A DNA stretch of 64,000 nt from Actinernus sp. WN-2022 (taxonomy: Eukaryota; Cnidaria; Anthozoa; Actiniaria; Actinernidae). Position numbers and translations under genes: made by a program. Of this stretch, positions 23,033-31,780 are shown one piece after another (position 1 is the first letter of the stretch; the number at the start of each line of letters is the position of its first letter). Below the pieces are notes generated by a model that did no database searches, was not told where the DNA came from, and saw nothing but the letters and a program-made list of their open reading frames with translations. Location: the NCBI GenBank assembly GCA_030867875.1, contig JAOWCC010001634.1, positions 102,899,321 to 102,963,320 of the forward strand. Reading direction: 5' to 3'.

Positions 23033-23632
23033 TTATCCCACTAGACTGCCAAGTTTTGCTCTCATCTCTTTTCGGATCTCTGAGCGAAGTTCTTCTACGT
23101 TTTTTAACCCTCCTTCTTGCCTGTTTCTTTGTCGTATTTCGAGTTTAAGAGATTCATATTTCCCTTTCTCACCAATAACGCTTTCAAACTCAGCTTCTGA
23201 AACATTACCATCGGCTAGAGCTTTTGAGACTTTGACTTCCACGGAATTTGCCTTAGCTTTTGCCAACATAACAGTCTTTTCATGTTTCGAGACGTGAACA
23301 CCAAGTTTCTTACTAGCAATAGCCATCGAAGCCGAAATGACGGCACAAAGGAATCCAATTGATCCTATGGAAATACCCACAGGTATCCCGATTCCTGTAA
23401 ATGATATACCTAACGCTGAAGCAGTTGAAACACCAATCAGGCTACCTGTGACCACAGCAATCCCGTGAACGATACCACGCGCTCGAGCATACTTTCTGCG
23501 AACGACTTCGTAGTGCTTTGCCTGCTGTTCGATCTCGGCAAGCGTATCACATACTTTCTGCAGTCGAAAGCTATCTCCAGATGAATGTAGCTGGGGATAG
23601 AGATTTGGTGTTTGAATCGAATCGCTTGCCAT
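23033..23632 (-). CDS. Polinton membrane protein, 199 aa, intact
   Basis: The start at 23632 is the first ATG; an apparent upstream extension begins at a non-ATG codon. The protein has a polar N-terminus with a short helical stretch, two adjacent hydrophobic segments (about residues 58-75 and 80-105, Gly/Ile/Ser-rich), then a charged, probably coiled-coil tail rich in Lys and Glu with paired heptads. It follows the minor capsid gene by 19 bases on the same strand, so co-expression is likely. Function is unknown; a virion membrane or minor structural role is a guess from position. Confidence 0.75.
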   Translation of the reverse strand: MASDSIQTPNLYPQLHSSGDSFRLQKVCDTLAEIEQQAKHYEVVRRKYARARGIVHGIAVVTGSLIGVSTASALGISFTGIGIPVGISIGSIGFLCAVISASMAIASKKLGVHVSKHEKTVMLAKAKANSVEVKVSKALADGNVSEAEFESVIGEKGKYESLKLEIRQRNRQEGGLKNVEELRSEIRKEMRAKLGSLVG

Positions 23633-23651
23633 CGTATGTATATGCCTTAGC

Positions 23652-24317
23652 TTACTCAATCTTCAATACGTAGCGAATAGGTCGACCACGAAAGTCTATG
23701 GTGTTGCCTTTCTCATCGCGAATTGTCAGGCGAAGGCTGTTTCGTATCGTACCTATAGCTCGGACTGGAAGTAGGATCGTTGTAGGATAGGTTATTTCAT
23801 TGAACCAGTTGCCTCGTACTTTTAAGCTAGACATAACGTTTGATCGCTTTCCTTCTAGAAGTGAGAATCTGGAATCCACCACATCGCAGTGGACATACAT
23901 TGTGTGGATATCTTTGGTCACCATATCGTATTTCCCCACTTTTAGTGTTACGGTTCCTTCCACTTCTTCGTTTCCTTCAATGCCCAATAGTTCGCAGAGA
24001 TTTTTACTGAACTTGATTGGTTGCTTTACCTCTAGGATCCTATTCTTCTTACTGATTATGGTCGAAATTTTCACGATACCAGCATCAATTGCAGGGTCAA
24101 AGAAGGGCCTGAGGAAATGCATATTATAAGACCCCGCATCGATTTCATATGGGAGCAGCAATCCCTCGGTATCCCACTCGAATGAAGCCTTCTCTTCTAG
24201 ATTCCACCAACTGTTCTCAATAGTGATCTCGATTAGTGAAATATTGTTGATACGAATAGGTTGATCGAAGTAGACCGTATGGTCGGCTGAGGTGGTGGTG
24301 ACATTTAAGATAACCAT
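23652..24317 (-). CDS. mCP: Polinton minor capsid (penton, single jelly-roll) protein, 221 aa, intact
   Basis: The ATG at 24317 starts an uninterrupted frame. The sequence is beta-rich throughout. It ends with SLRLTIRDEKGNTIDFRGRP, the D-x-x-G-x-x-x-D-F-x-G-x-P signature near the C-terminus of Polinton and virophage-like penton proteins. Known role of the family: pentamers at the capsid vertices. It is divergently arranged with the gene starting at 24360 and shares a 42-bp AT-rich gap with it. Length and motif fit a complete gene. Confidence 0.8.
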   Translation of the reverse strand: MVILNVTTTSADHTVYFDQPIRINNISLIEITIENSWWNLEEKASFEWDTEGLLLPYEIDAGSYNMHFLRPFFDPAIDAGIVKISTIISKKNRILEVKQPIKFSKNLCELLGIEGNEEVEGTVTLKVGKYDMVTKDIHTMYVHCDVVDSRFSLLEGKRSNVMSSLKVRGNWFNEITYPTTILLPVRAIGTIRNSLRLTIRDEKGNTIDFRGRPIRYVLKIE

Positions 24318-24359
24318 TATATATTGAAGTTATAAACTGTATGAGTGTATATCTTCAAC
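24318..24359. promoter_or_regulatory. Probable divergent promoter, minor capsid / large protein
   Basis: The 42 bases between two divergent ATGs contain TTATATATTG and are AT-rich. A TATA-like signal in so short a gap suggests a compact bidirectional promoter. No mapped start supports this. Confidence 0.4.
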
Positions 24360-26173
24360 ATGACAGAAGCATGGCAACAGTTCAAGTATCTATTTCCTGA
24401 GGCCGTACTTGGTTGGTTCGAACCCACTTCTGATAATGTCAATTTCAATGATCGTGGGACGTCTCACCGAGTGTTCACAGATGAAGGTCCTACTACGAAG
24501 ACAGGTGGAGGTAAGTTAATGGGTTGGATTGGTACCACAGGCAAGCCGCTTAGCATAGCACTTGGCTCCAAAACAGTTTATGAGAGGGTACTATTTGCGC
24601 GGAATCACAAGGGTCTTTCCAAACATGATTGGATAGAAGAAACTAAGAGAATCACTGATGAAAACGCGAGGATCGCAAAACTGAATGCTGATCTATTTAA
24701 GAAGTTCAACAAAAAATACCCACATGCAGATTTTCACCAGTTCTATGCATCCACGAACGTAGATGGTCCATCAACGAGCATTTTATTTCGAGATGGGGAT
24801 TCTAGCTGTGTCGTTTATGGTGACGATGTCTCCAAGCTACCTGCTACCATTCAAAAACGTATCGACGATGTGCTATGTGATTTGCATGAAGGTTTCCCAT
24901 CTACGTTGACGCTAGACAAAAATGCGAAATATCCTATTCCAGCAGTCCCATATACAGAAAAAGCACAATATATTGATCTCACCAATCTATGGCTATACGC
25001 TACGCCTACAAAGAAGTTCAAAGTGGGTGTCCCAGACATATTCAAGAAGACCATACGACATCAAAGGAGTCTCGCCATTGGTTATCAGGTCCGGATTTTA
25101 AATATTGGCCTCAACAGTTGAATTTCGCAATGTGGTGCGCAACTTCTGGTTGTGGAGTATCATTGACCGATCCTATTTTCAAAACATACCCTCCTATTGT
25201 TCAAGGGTTCCTACGATTTCACGTATATTTCACGATACGACGAATTCTGCATGAACTTAGAGTTCCTCTCTCTGACAACGCCACTTTCAAACAATGTGAT
25301 AACCTATACCGCAAAATGGCTCTGAATAAATTGCTCATAGAATTTAGCTTACCTAATACAGCAGACTTCAGATGGAAAGGAGGTCGTAATCGCGGATTAG
25401 GTGACATATTTGTTTACTTCCCCAGGTACGGCAATAAGAATGAGTATGAGTTAAGGATGAATGCCCCAGACATGTACACCTGGACCCAAAAGGACCCATT
25501 TTATTTATTCGAAGATGAGGGTGGCAAGTTAGCCAATTCCAATAAGATTAACTTTATTAGAAACGACGAGTCTAATGGAAAACAATATAATTGGTTTGCA
25601 CTCACATTAGGAAAGGGTTTGACAGATGCTGGATTGGGCAGATTGAATAGATCTGCTGAGACCTTTGGATATTGCATTCTAGGTGCCCAAAACAACCTGA
25701 ATGCATCCATCATAGATAGCCATAACGTCAAAGAAGAGTTTAAGAAGTTAGTCGAAGCTACTATTCTTGAAAACGATTTAGTGGAAAGCTATAAGAACTA
25801 TAAGTTAGCTATATTAACCTCACATAAGAGACTTGATCTAGCAATAGCAGTAGGGGTGCAGTTACTGCCAAGCAATCTTGAGTACTACCTTAGCAAGAAG
25901 GATGGTTATAAAAATCCGATTCCGAATGCCACGAAAGGTATGGTGCTAGGTGTGAACGGTATCAATGATGAGATCATCAAATCCAAAGTATCAAACCATA
26001 TGGAAGGACCTTCATTGAAGACACAACTACCACACATTGCAAAACAACAAGGTTCGGCCCCCACACTTAGCAAGAAAATCCCCCACTTACCAAATCCTAC
26101 TCCACAACATGAGATCAATCTAGCAATGGTATCTATTGTTGCAGCCGGATCAGCATGGTGGTTATTTCGCTAA
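24360..26173 (+). pseudogene. Large Polinton-associated protein of unknown function, one frameshift
   Basis: The ATG at 24360 opens a frame that runs to 25121. The similar-style continuation lies in the frame ending at 26173. The switch is near 25060-25075, just before HWLSGPDFKYWPQQLNF. Together they span about 600 codons. Recognisable blocks are PHADFHQFYAS, RWKGGRNRGLGDIFVYF and a C-terminal hydrophobic segment (LAMVSIVAAGSAWWLF) that could anchor it in a membrane. I associate these blocks with cnidarian Polintons but know no function. It is not the major capsid protein, which is identified separately. Confidence 0.6.
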
Positions 26174-27237
26174 CGACGTTTAAATTGCTCTATTACGAAT
26201 ACAACTATGGCTACAATTAACAACCAAACGTTATTTGCTAAGACTCCAATAACGTCACCAGCCATACTAAATATGAAATTTGCAATTGGTCCAATCATCG
26301 CAGGTAAAATCTCTCCAAGCTTTTTCCCTATTGTTTTTAATGTTTTAGCAACGGCTTTAGCGGCATCTTTAATAGCATCAGGCGAGCTCGGTGGCGTGGA
26401 AATAGATTTAGTCAGACTGGAAACTATTGCTCCAACTATGGAACCTGCTACAGCAAGAACGCTAATTATACCAACCCCATACTTCTTGAAAATAACTTTT
26501 ATACGATCCCGCAGTGACATACGTTCTGTTATGGCTTCCTCTATTTGTTTTAAGGCTTTCAGTTCTGTTTTAGTAGTTCCTAGTTCTTCAATGGTCACTT
26601 TCTTCTGAGCATCAGTTGTCATAGAATCTTGGAGTATAGATTCTCCTTGTTTGATCCGATCAACAAGCTGTTTCTCAGAAATGATGACTTCATCTGCTGA
26701 CTCTTCTATACTAGGCCCTAGAACTATTTTGAGATCCTTCCCCATCTTCTTATATCTATCACCCTCCTTGGTGGTCAAAGGGATATGATCCTTTTTACTT
26801 CCAAACTCGTGGATAGCGATTCTACCATCAGTCATGGTTGCTACCGCAAGAGTTCCTCTAATTCCCACATCATGATATTTTTCCCAGACAGTCTCAAATA
26901 GCATTTGTTTTTCATCATCTGATAAGCCTTGCCTGAAGATTATACTTCGGTTCTTAAAGCTAGGAGCTTTCTCATTTCTAATATTTTCAATAATCACCTG
27001 AAGATTCGAAACTTTCGTGTACTCCGGATCGGTGAGTGAATCGATGTAATCATTCATAGAAAACGAGGTTTCCTGAGTCTTTGACCTAGTTTTCATTGGG
27101 ATCATTTCACCTTGCTCCATAGTTGTATCATCTGGAAATATTACTTTCCATTCCTCTTCATCAATAACATCATAGTCTTCACCTCCTTCAGCTCTATCAG
27201 ATTTTCCCTCCTCAGTCGGGTCAACCTCTTCCTCCAT
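26170..27237 (-). CDS. Polinton membrane-anchored protein, 355 aa, intact
   Basis: The first ATG is at 27237; further upstream the open frame overlaps the capsid gene and lacks a plausible start. The N-terminal third is very acidic. The middle is mixed alpha/beta with DGRIAIHEFGSKKDHIP. A long charged helix follows. The C-terminus has two hydrophobic stretches (GIISVLAVAGSIVGAIVSSL and the WLLIVAIVVFVIEQF region) before a KRR tail. Its 3' end overlaps the end of the convergent large-protein gene by 4 bases. Function is unknown; an internal virion membrane or scaffold role is speculation. Confidence 0.7.
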   Translation of the reverse strand: MEEEVDPTEEGKSDRAEGGEDYDVIDEEEWKVIFPDDTTMEQGEMIPMKTRSKTQETSFSMNDYIDSLTDPEYTKVSNLQVIIENIRNEKAPSFKNRSIIFRQGLSDDEKQMLFETVWEKYHDVGIRGTLAVATMTDGRIAIHEFGSKKDHIPLTTKEGDRYKKMGKDLKIVLGPSIEESADEVIISEKQLVDRIKQGESILQDSMTTDAQKKVTIEELGTTKTELKALKQIEEAITERMSLRDRIKVIFKKYGVGIISVLAVAGSIVGAIVSSLTKSISTPPSSPDAIKDAAKAVAKTLKTIGKKLGEILPAMIGPIANFIFSMAGDVIGVLANNVWLLIVAIVVFVIEQFKRR

Positions 27238-27271
27238 ATTGAACTTAACTATATATCTTGCTATATTCAAT
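27238..27271. promoter_or_regulatory. Probable divergent promoter, membrane protein / major capsid
   Basis: The short AT-rich gap contains CTATATATC between the minus-strand ATG at 27237 and the plus-strand ATG at 27272. Same layout as at 24318-24359. Inferred from position and composition only. Confidence 0.35.
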
Positions 27272-28514
27272 ATGATATCATCGAAGTTAGTTCCCGCACA
27301 AACACATAGAGAGCCCCTTGGACTCAAAGCTAGACGTATCCTATATAGACGAACGTTAATTTGCACCATCATCTGCCAATCCAGGAGAGACACTCTATAT
27401 AGCGGTTCCAAAACTAGGAGAAAACATTGTCCTAGTCCCAGGTAGTTTTGCACTCTTGGCTGACATTGCATTATCTGGTGGACTCAATACCAATCGCGTG
27501 GTATCCAATGTCGGAAGATGTTTAGTCTCTCATCGCAGATGTAGATTTGGAACAGAGGTAATAGAAGACCTTGCCAGACCAGATCTACTACAGACACATT
27601 CTGATCTCTATCTTCCTACTCCAGATAGAGAAGCTCGGATTCAACAAGGTATCCAATCAGAGAATATGAACAAGCTTCGCTCGAAGACTAATGGTGCAAC
27701 CGCTTCGACTGAAGAAACTGCTTTACTTGCTGCTTATGGTTCAAAGTATAGAATACCATTAGATGTTGACATTCTTACACAACATGGAGTTCTATACCCA
27801 TATGCACTACACGACATTAGTTCGTTTGATTTGGTTCTAGCACCCGCCGTCGATGTAGTGTTTGGATCAGATTCGACCAAGATAGGAACGTACAAGCTAA
27901 ATAACATATAACTTGAGTATGAGGTCATTGAGGATGAAAAACTAGCCAGACAAGCAGATCACGCATATTCTACAGGCACTTCATTTTTAGTCAACCATGC
28001 TTTACATTCAACGACTGTACCTATTAACAAGGCATCGGACACTTTGGTAGCTAAAAACCTAACAGTCCCACGGAGATCATTTACTGGATTACTTTTACTC
28101 TTTGTAGAACCACATACAGCAGGTGCCCGGGATAGTGAGGCATTCTCAAATCCTGGCATAACTAAAGTGGAGATAGATGTCAATGGAATTCCAAATTTCT
28201 TCTTTCCAGATGGTGTGTTGCCACCAGATTTCTGGGAGTCTGCTAAGGGATGGTTTAGTAATGTTGATCCTAAAATGACACCTATGACACCCGCTAAGTT
28301 CTACAACAACAAATTTGCCATCTTAGTCGATTGTCGCACGGCAAAGGATGCAATTGTCCATGGTGATGGTTTAGCCCAAATAGGTGGTGGGAAAGACATT
28401 GATATCCGAGTTCACAGAAGTGGAGGTAGTGGAACTGTTAACATGCACATATTCGTTCTGTCGGATGCTCAGCTCAATATATTGAATGGATCTCTGAGTA
28501 GTTTTACATACTGA
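27272..28514 (+). pseudogene. MCP: Polinton major capsid (double jelly-roll) protein, broken
   Basis: The plus strand encodes ESPLDSKLDVSYIDER, then a stop (27357-27359). A long open block follows (VPGSFALLADIALSGG, KYRIPLDVDILTQHGVLYPY), then an in-frame stop (27909-27911). The same frame continues with PRRSFTGLLLLFVEPHTAG and GARDSE, ending GSGTVNMHIFVLSDAQLNI to a TGA at 28512-28514. The two halves and these blocks are those of the Polinton major capsid protein, whose trimers tile the capsid. The 5' end is also uncertain: the ATG at 27272 is in another frame, so an additional small indel near 27288 is likely. Confidence 0.85.
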
Positions 28515-29126
28515 TGGATTCCCTGGTAGAACACATCCCATTCAACGCACTCATAGTAGGACCCACAAATTGTGGAAAAACAGCATTTCTCATAGAGCAA
28601 CTTCGTGGACCATTTCGTGGTAAGTTTGACTATACAGTATTAGTTTGCCCCACCTATGCCCACAACAAAACCTATCGTGGATTTGCCAATCGAGATCCAC
28701 ACGTTTATGTCGTATCTCCATCACAGGATGCTATCAATGCCGCATTGACTTTTGGGTAGGTACCAATACTCTATTGATTCTAGATGATTGTGCTGCCTCG
28801 AAAGATGTAAAAAGAAGAACTGACAAGCTAGTAGATTTGGCCTTTTCTGCCCGACATATAGGGATTTCAGTTTGGGTGCTATCCCAACAATTAACAAGCA
28901 TATGTAAACCTTTCCGTGAAAACGTAGCTGTTGACTAGTAGCATTTCATACTGCATCAACTATAGATGGAAAAAGGATTTTCGAGGACTATGGAGGCTCA
29001 CAAGAATGTAATGAGTTACAAGCAGTTCTTCGATCTCACAAGTTTGCTCGCATGTGCTTTTGTTTACGACACCCTTTTGCAGTAGTGTTAGAGCTACCCG
29101 CACCTATAACATGTTATCATGGATGA
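28514..29126 (+). pseudogene. ATP: Polinton genome-packaging ATPase (FtsK/HerA type), broken
   Basis: The ATG at 28514 overlaps the capsid stop as TGATG. Walker A is GPTNCGKT (residues about 16-23). After a frameshift near 28755 comes Walker B LLILDDCA, followed by HIGISVWVLSQQ, the expected sensor region ending in Gln. A second frame change near 28930 leads to a C-terminal part rich in Phe and Arg that stops at 29124-29126. The family drives DNA into capsids. Position directly after the major capsid gene is typical of Polintons and of virophages. Confidence 0.8.
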
Positions 29127-29667
29127 TAAAGAAATACTCGAGCTACTTGGTGAGGATGTAATAGGCCCACCACCAAAAACAGAAGACGTTGCATCAGACA
29201 ATCGGGAAGCACTTGCAATTTTGGCTGCAACGGGTACGACGCAGGATTATCTAGGTAAACATTTCTCTCTAGGAGACATTTCTAGACTATCTGAAAAAGA
29301 AGTAGATAGATTATATAGCAGGTATCAGGCCGTTCTAGCTCAGCAAATAACGGGGAGTCTAGTTGATGGCGTGATGCGTCTAGCTACCCGCTTAGTTGCT
29401 TACCTAGTGCCCATAGATTCTCAAGAAGCACTGATCAAAGACCTACAAGAAGACCATCTAGTACGTAACGAGATCAGTGCTGTGACTGGTCTATTATCAC
29501 TTAAAGCAGGTCGCTTTGTGGCACTAGCTAGCGTCTTGTTCCATTTATCTGGTCACATAGTTCTTCCTGGTACACCTATTGAACCTTTACACATACCTAC
29601 TATATCGACGCAAGATGGAGGAACAGACGGATCAGATAACTGCAGATCCTCCGAAGACTGCACCTGA
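29119..29667 (+). CDS. Unknown Polinton protein, 182 aa, intact
   Basis: The ATG lies in ATGGATGA, overlapping the ATPase stop by 8 bases. The N-terminus is acidic (DDKEILELLGED) and the centre predicts as amphipathic helices (SRLSEKEVDRLYSRYQAVL). A hydrophobic helix GRFVALASVLFHLSGHIVL lies near residue 133, and the tail is Ser/Thr/Asp-rich. I do not recognise the family. It is the first of four small genes between the ATPase and integrase, and its 3' end overlaps the next start by 53 bases. Confidence 0.7.
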   Translation: MDDKEILELLGEDVIGPPPKTEDVASDNREALAILAATGTTQDYLGKHFSLGDISRLSEKEVDRLYSRYQAVLAQQITGSLVDGVMRLATRLVAYLVPIDSQEALIKDLQEDHLVRNEISAVTGLLSLKAGRFVALASVLFHLSGHIVLPGTPIEPLHIPTISTQDGGTDGSDNCRSSEDCT

Positions 29668-29968
29668 GAAAAAACCAAAGGATCCAGCGTGCGTTGCTAG
29701 GGGAAAAGCATTGGCACTAGGCAATAAACTTGCCAGAGAGGCTCAAATGCGAGAGATTGAGCGCGAAAGCAAATTGTCTAAAGAAACCGATATTGGAGGA
29801 TACATGTCTACCAATACTACTCTAGCAGCTATTGGCGTAGGCGTTTCGTTGGTTGGGGCGTACTATCAATATAAAAGATACAAAGATGATGCCCCTAAGA
29901 AAATTAGTAATATACGACCCACGAGTCCAGTAAAGACTACAAAGGTTGCATTGCCGGATATGGAGTGA
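29615..29968 (+). CDS. Unknown Polinton protein with one membrane segment, 117 aa, intact
   Basis: The ATG at 29615 (MEEQTDQ) is preferred because upstream codons in this frame contain no better start. A Lys/Ala/Arg-rich helix (ARGKALALGNKLAREAQ) is followed by one hydrophobic segment (TTLAAIGVGVSLVGAYYQY) and a basic, Pro-containing tail. The basic N-terminal domain plus single anchor could link nucleic acid to a membrane, but this is a guess. It overlaps the upstream gene in another frame. Confidence 0.65.
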   Translation: MEEQTDQITADPPKTAPEKKPKDPACVARGKALALGNKLAREAQMREIERESKLSKETDIGGYMSTNTTLAAIGVGVSLVGAYYQYKRYKDDAPKKISNIRPTSPVKTTKVALPDME

Positions 29969-30010
29969 CATTTGAAGACTAGGAAACCATAAGTTATATG
30001 TTATAGTAGT

Positions 30011-30232
30011 ATGGTTGAGAAAGATTTGATGAAAGCGGTATCTAGCGCCGCTATAATTACTGGACTTGCTACAGGCATTGGTTGGATTGCAAGAAAGGTC
30101 GTTAAGGAACCCATGCTCAACAATCCATCATCTTCTATAGTGAATTACGTGAAGTGGACGGCCGTATTGGCTGGTAGCATAGCTGCAAAGAAATATCTCG
30201 TGGACCAAAAGATCATACCGGCTGATTTGTAA
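30011..30232 (+). CDS. Small Polinton membrane protein, 73 aa, intact
   Basis: Two hydrophobic segments (VSSAAIITGLATGIGWIA and YVKWTAVLAGSIAA) flank a short basic loop. It ends one base before the next ATG (TAA-G-ATG). Family unknown. Confidence 0.6.
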   Translation: MVEKDLMKAVSSAAIITGLATGIGWIARKVVKEPMLNNPSSSIVNYVKWTAVLAGSIAAKKYLVDQKIIPADL

Positions 30233-30233
30233 G

Positions 30234-30671
30234 ATGGCAACATTTGCGGCAATTGGAATGACCATTTTCGGAGCTATTTTGAATGCGACGGCATTCACTG
30301 GCGGTGGAGTGCTTGCTAGGCTACTTACTGGGAAAGATGAAACTGCTAATATAGAAAAAGAGAGACATGACAGGGCCCTTGAAAAACAAGCAGCTGAAAT
30401 GGTGGCTTATAGAAGGGAACGTCAAAGATTGTCCGATTGGTACTACGAACAGGAGAGTCTTGAGCATGATGCTTATGAGGCGCAAAACGATACCAACAAA
30501 GCATTTGTGCAATCCGTTAAGTTACGTCAGGCACTGAAACGACTCAAAGCAATGAAAGAACCTCGTTTATCTGACTACTATCGACCCTCAAGCAATCAGA
30601 AGACTGGTGAGTTGATCTATGTTGGTGGTGGAATGCTAGGCGCTGGATATGCTATTAGTCGAGCTTTTTAA
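30234..30671 (+). CDS. Polinton coiled-coil protein with hydrophobic ends, 145 aa, intact
   Basis: Residues 1-31 are hydrophobic and Gly/Ala-rich (GMTIFGAILNATAF). Residues 33-112 are strongly charged with heptad spacing, consistent with a coiled coil. The C-terminus is again Gly-rich and hydrophobic (YVGGGMLGAGYAISRAF). This hairpin-like plan would suit a membrane-associated structural protein. It is directly downstream of the 73-aa gene and 58 bases before the integrase ATG. Family unknown. Confidence 0.65.
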   Translation: MATFAAIGMTIFGAILNATAFTGGGVLARLLTGKDETANIEKERHDRALEKQAAEMVAYRRERQRLSDWYYEQESLEHDAYEAQNDTNKAFVQSVKLRQALKRLKAMKEPRLSDYYRPSSNQKTGELIYVGGGMLGAGYAISRAF

Positions 30672-30729
30672 AAACGAGATTTTTTTATGTTGGTCCTTAT
30701 TTTCGTCTTCGTATTAGAGTCTCGTTGTT

Positions 30730-31780
30730 ATGCTATATGTAATGGATGCTAAACTTGCGAATATCTTCTACGGCCCTATGGGCTATTGGAAAGGTCACGC
30801 TGCAATTAGCAAACTCTCAGTAGCAGCAAAGGTATCAGAGGACGTAGCTAAGAGTTGGTTAGAGAAACAAGCCCTATGGCAGATATACCTACCGCCACCA
30901 CGATATATAACACGACCAGATTGGACTGTATCGAAACCAAATGAGGTTCATCAAGCTGATTTGATCTTTCTACCTCACGATCGACCTGGACGTGGAAGGA
31001 AACTATATAAGTATGCTTTAGTGGTAATCGATGTGGCTTCTCGATATAAAGAGGCTGAGCCCTCAGCATCGAAAGATAGTGGTGAAGTTGCTACTGCATT
31101 CGAACGAATCTACAAAAGAAGTCCACTCGAATGGCCAAAAATGTTGCAAGTAGATCCTGGTAGAGAATTCATGGGACGTATGTCTGAAACCTTAGAACTA
31201 CGTGGTACGAAAGTTCAACGAGGCGAGGCTGGTAATCATAGGGCACAAAGCTTTGTCGAACGAGCTAATAGAACACTAGCTGAAAGATTGTTTAGATATC
31301 AATATGCACAAGAGATGGTATTTGCTTCAGAAGGATCGGATGCGCGTAGTAGAGAATGGGTGTTGCGTCTTCCAGAAGTTATCAAAGCCATGAATAATGA
31401 GGTAACTCGGCTAACAGGAAAGAACCCCTCGAATTATGTTGTGTCACAGCAAGTTAACATAATAACTCCTACATATTCTCGAACTGTTGGATTGAAAGAA
31501 AAGCGACTACCATTCGACGTAATAAGTTCGATATCTCTATGCATCAGGAGAGTTGGAAGGTGGAACCAAGCGAGCAACTGATCCTGTATGGAGTTTACAG
31601 ACATATGTCATTTCACATAGTGCGATATCTTCTAATCAACCAGTTCTGTACTATTTGGATTCCATTCACACTTCGCAAAAGAAGGATGCACCAAAGCGTG
31701 GATTTGTGCGTGAAGAGTTACAAGTGGTACCACTAGATACTGGACTACCCAACCAACCTAAGATAGCAACTCGCAAATGA
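30730..31780 (+). pseudogene. INT: Polinton integrase (retroviral rve type), frameshifted near the C-terminus
   Basis: From the ATG at 30730 the catalytic core shows D77 (HQADLIFL), D142 (LQVDPGREF) and E177 (QSFVERANR), a D,D-x34-E triad with the expected VVIDVASRY between. The first frame stops at 31579-31581. The C-terminal small domain (GTKRATDPVWSL, GFVREELQVV) lies in the neighbouring frame to 31780, so a frameshift sits near 31525. The family inserts the element DNA. The catalytic residues are all present, so the core itself is not visibly damaged. The gene converges on the polymerase and overlaps its 3' end. Confidence 0.85.

Noticed and set aside
22920..23297. Open frame opposite the 23033-23632 membrane protein
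   Set aside because: Mostly antisense of a better-supported gene and without motifs.
27238..27471. Upstream extension of the 26170-27237 minus-strand protein
   Set aside because: It overlaps the capsid coding region, starts without ATG, and composition changes sharply at the internal ATG.
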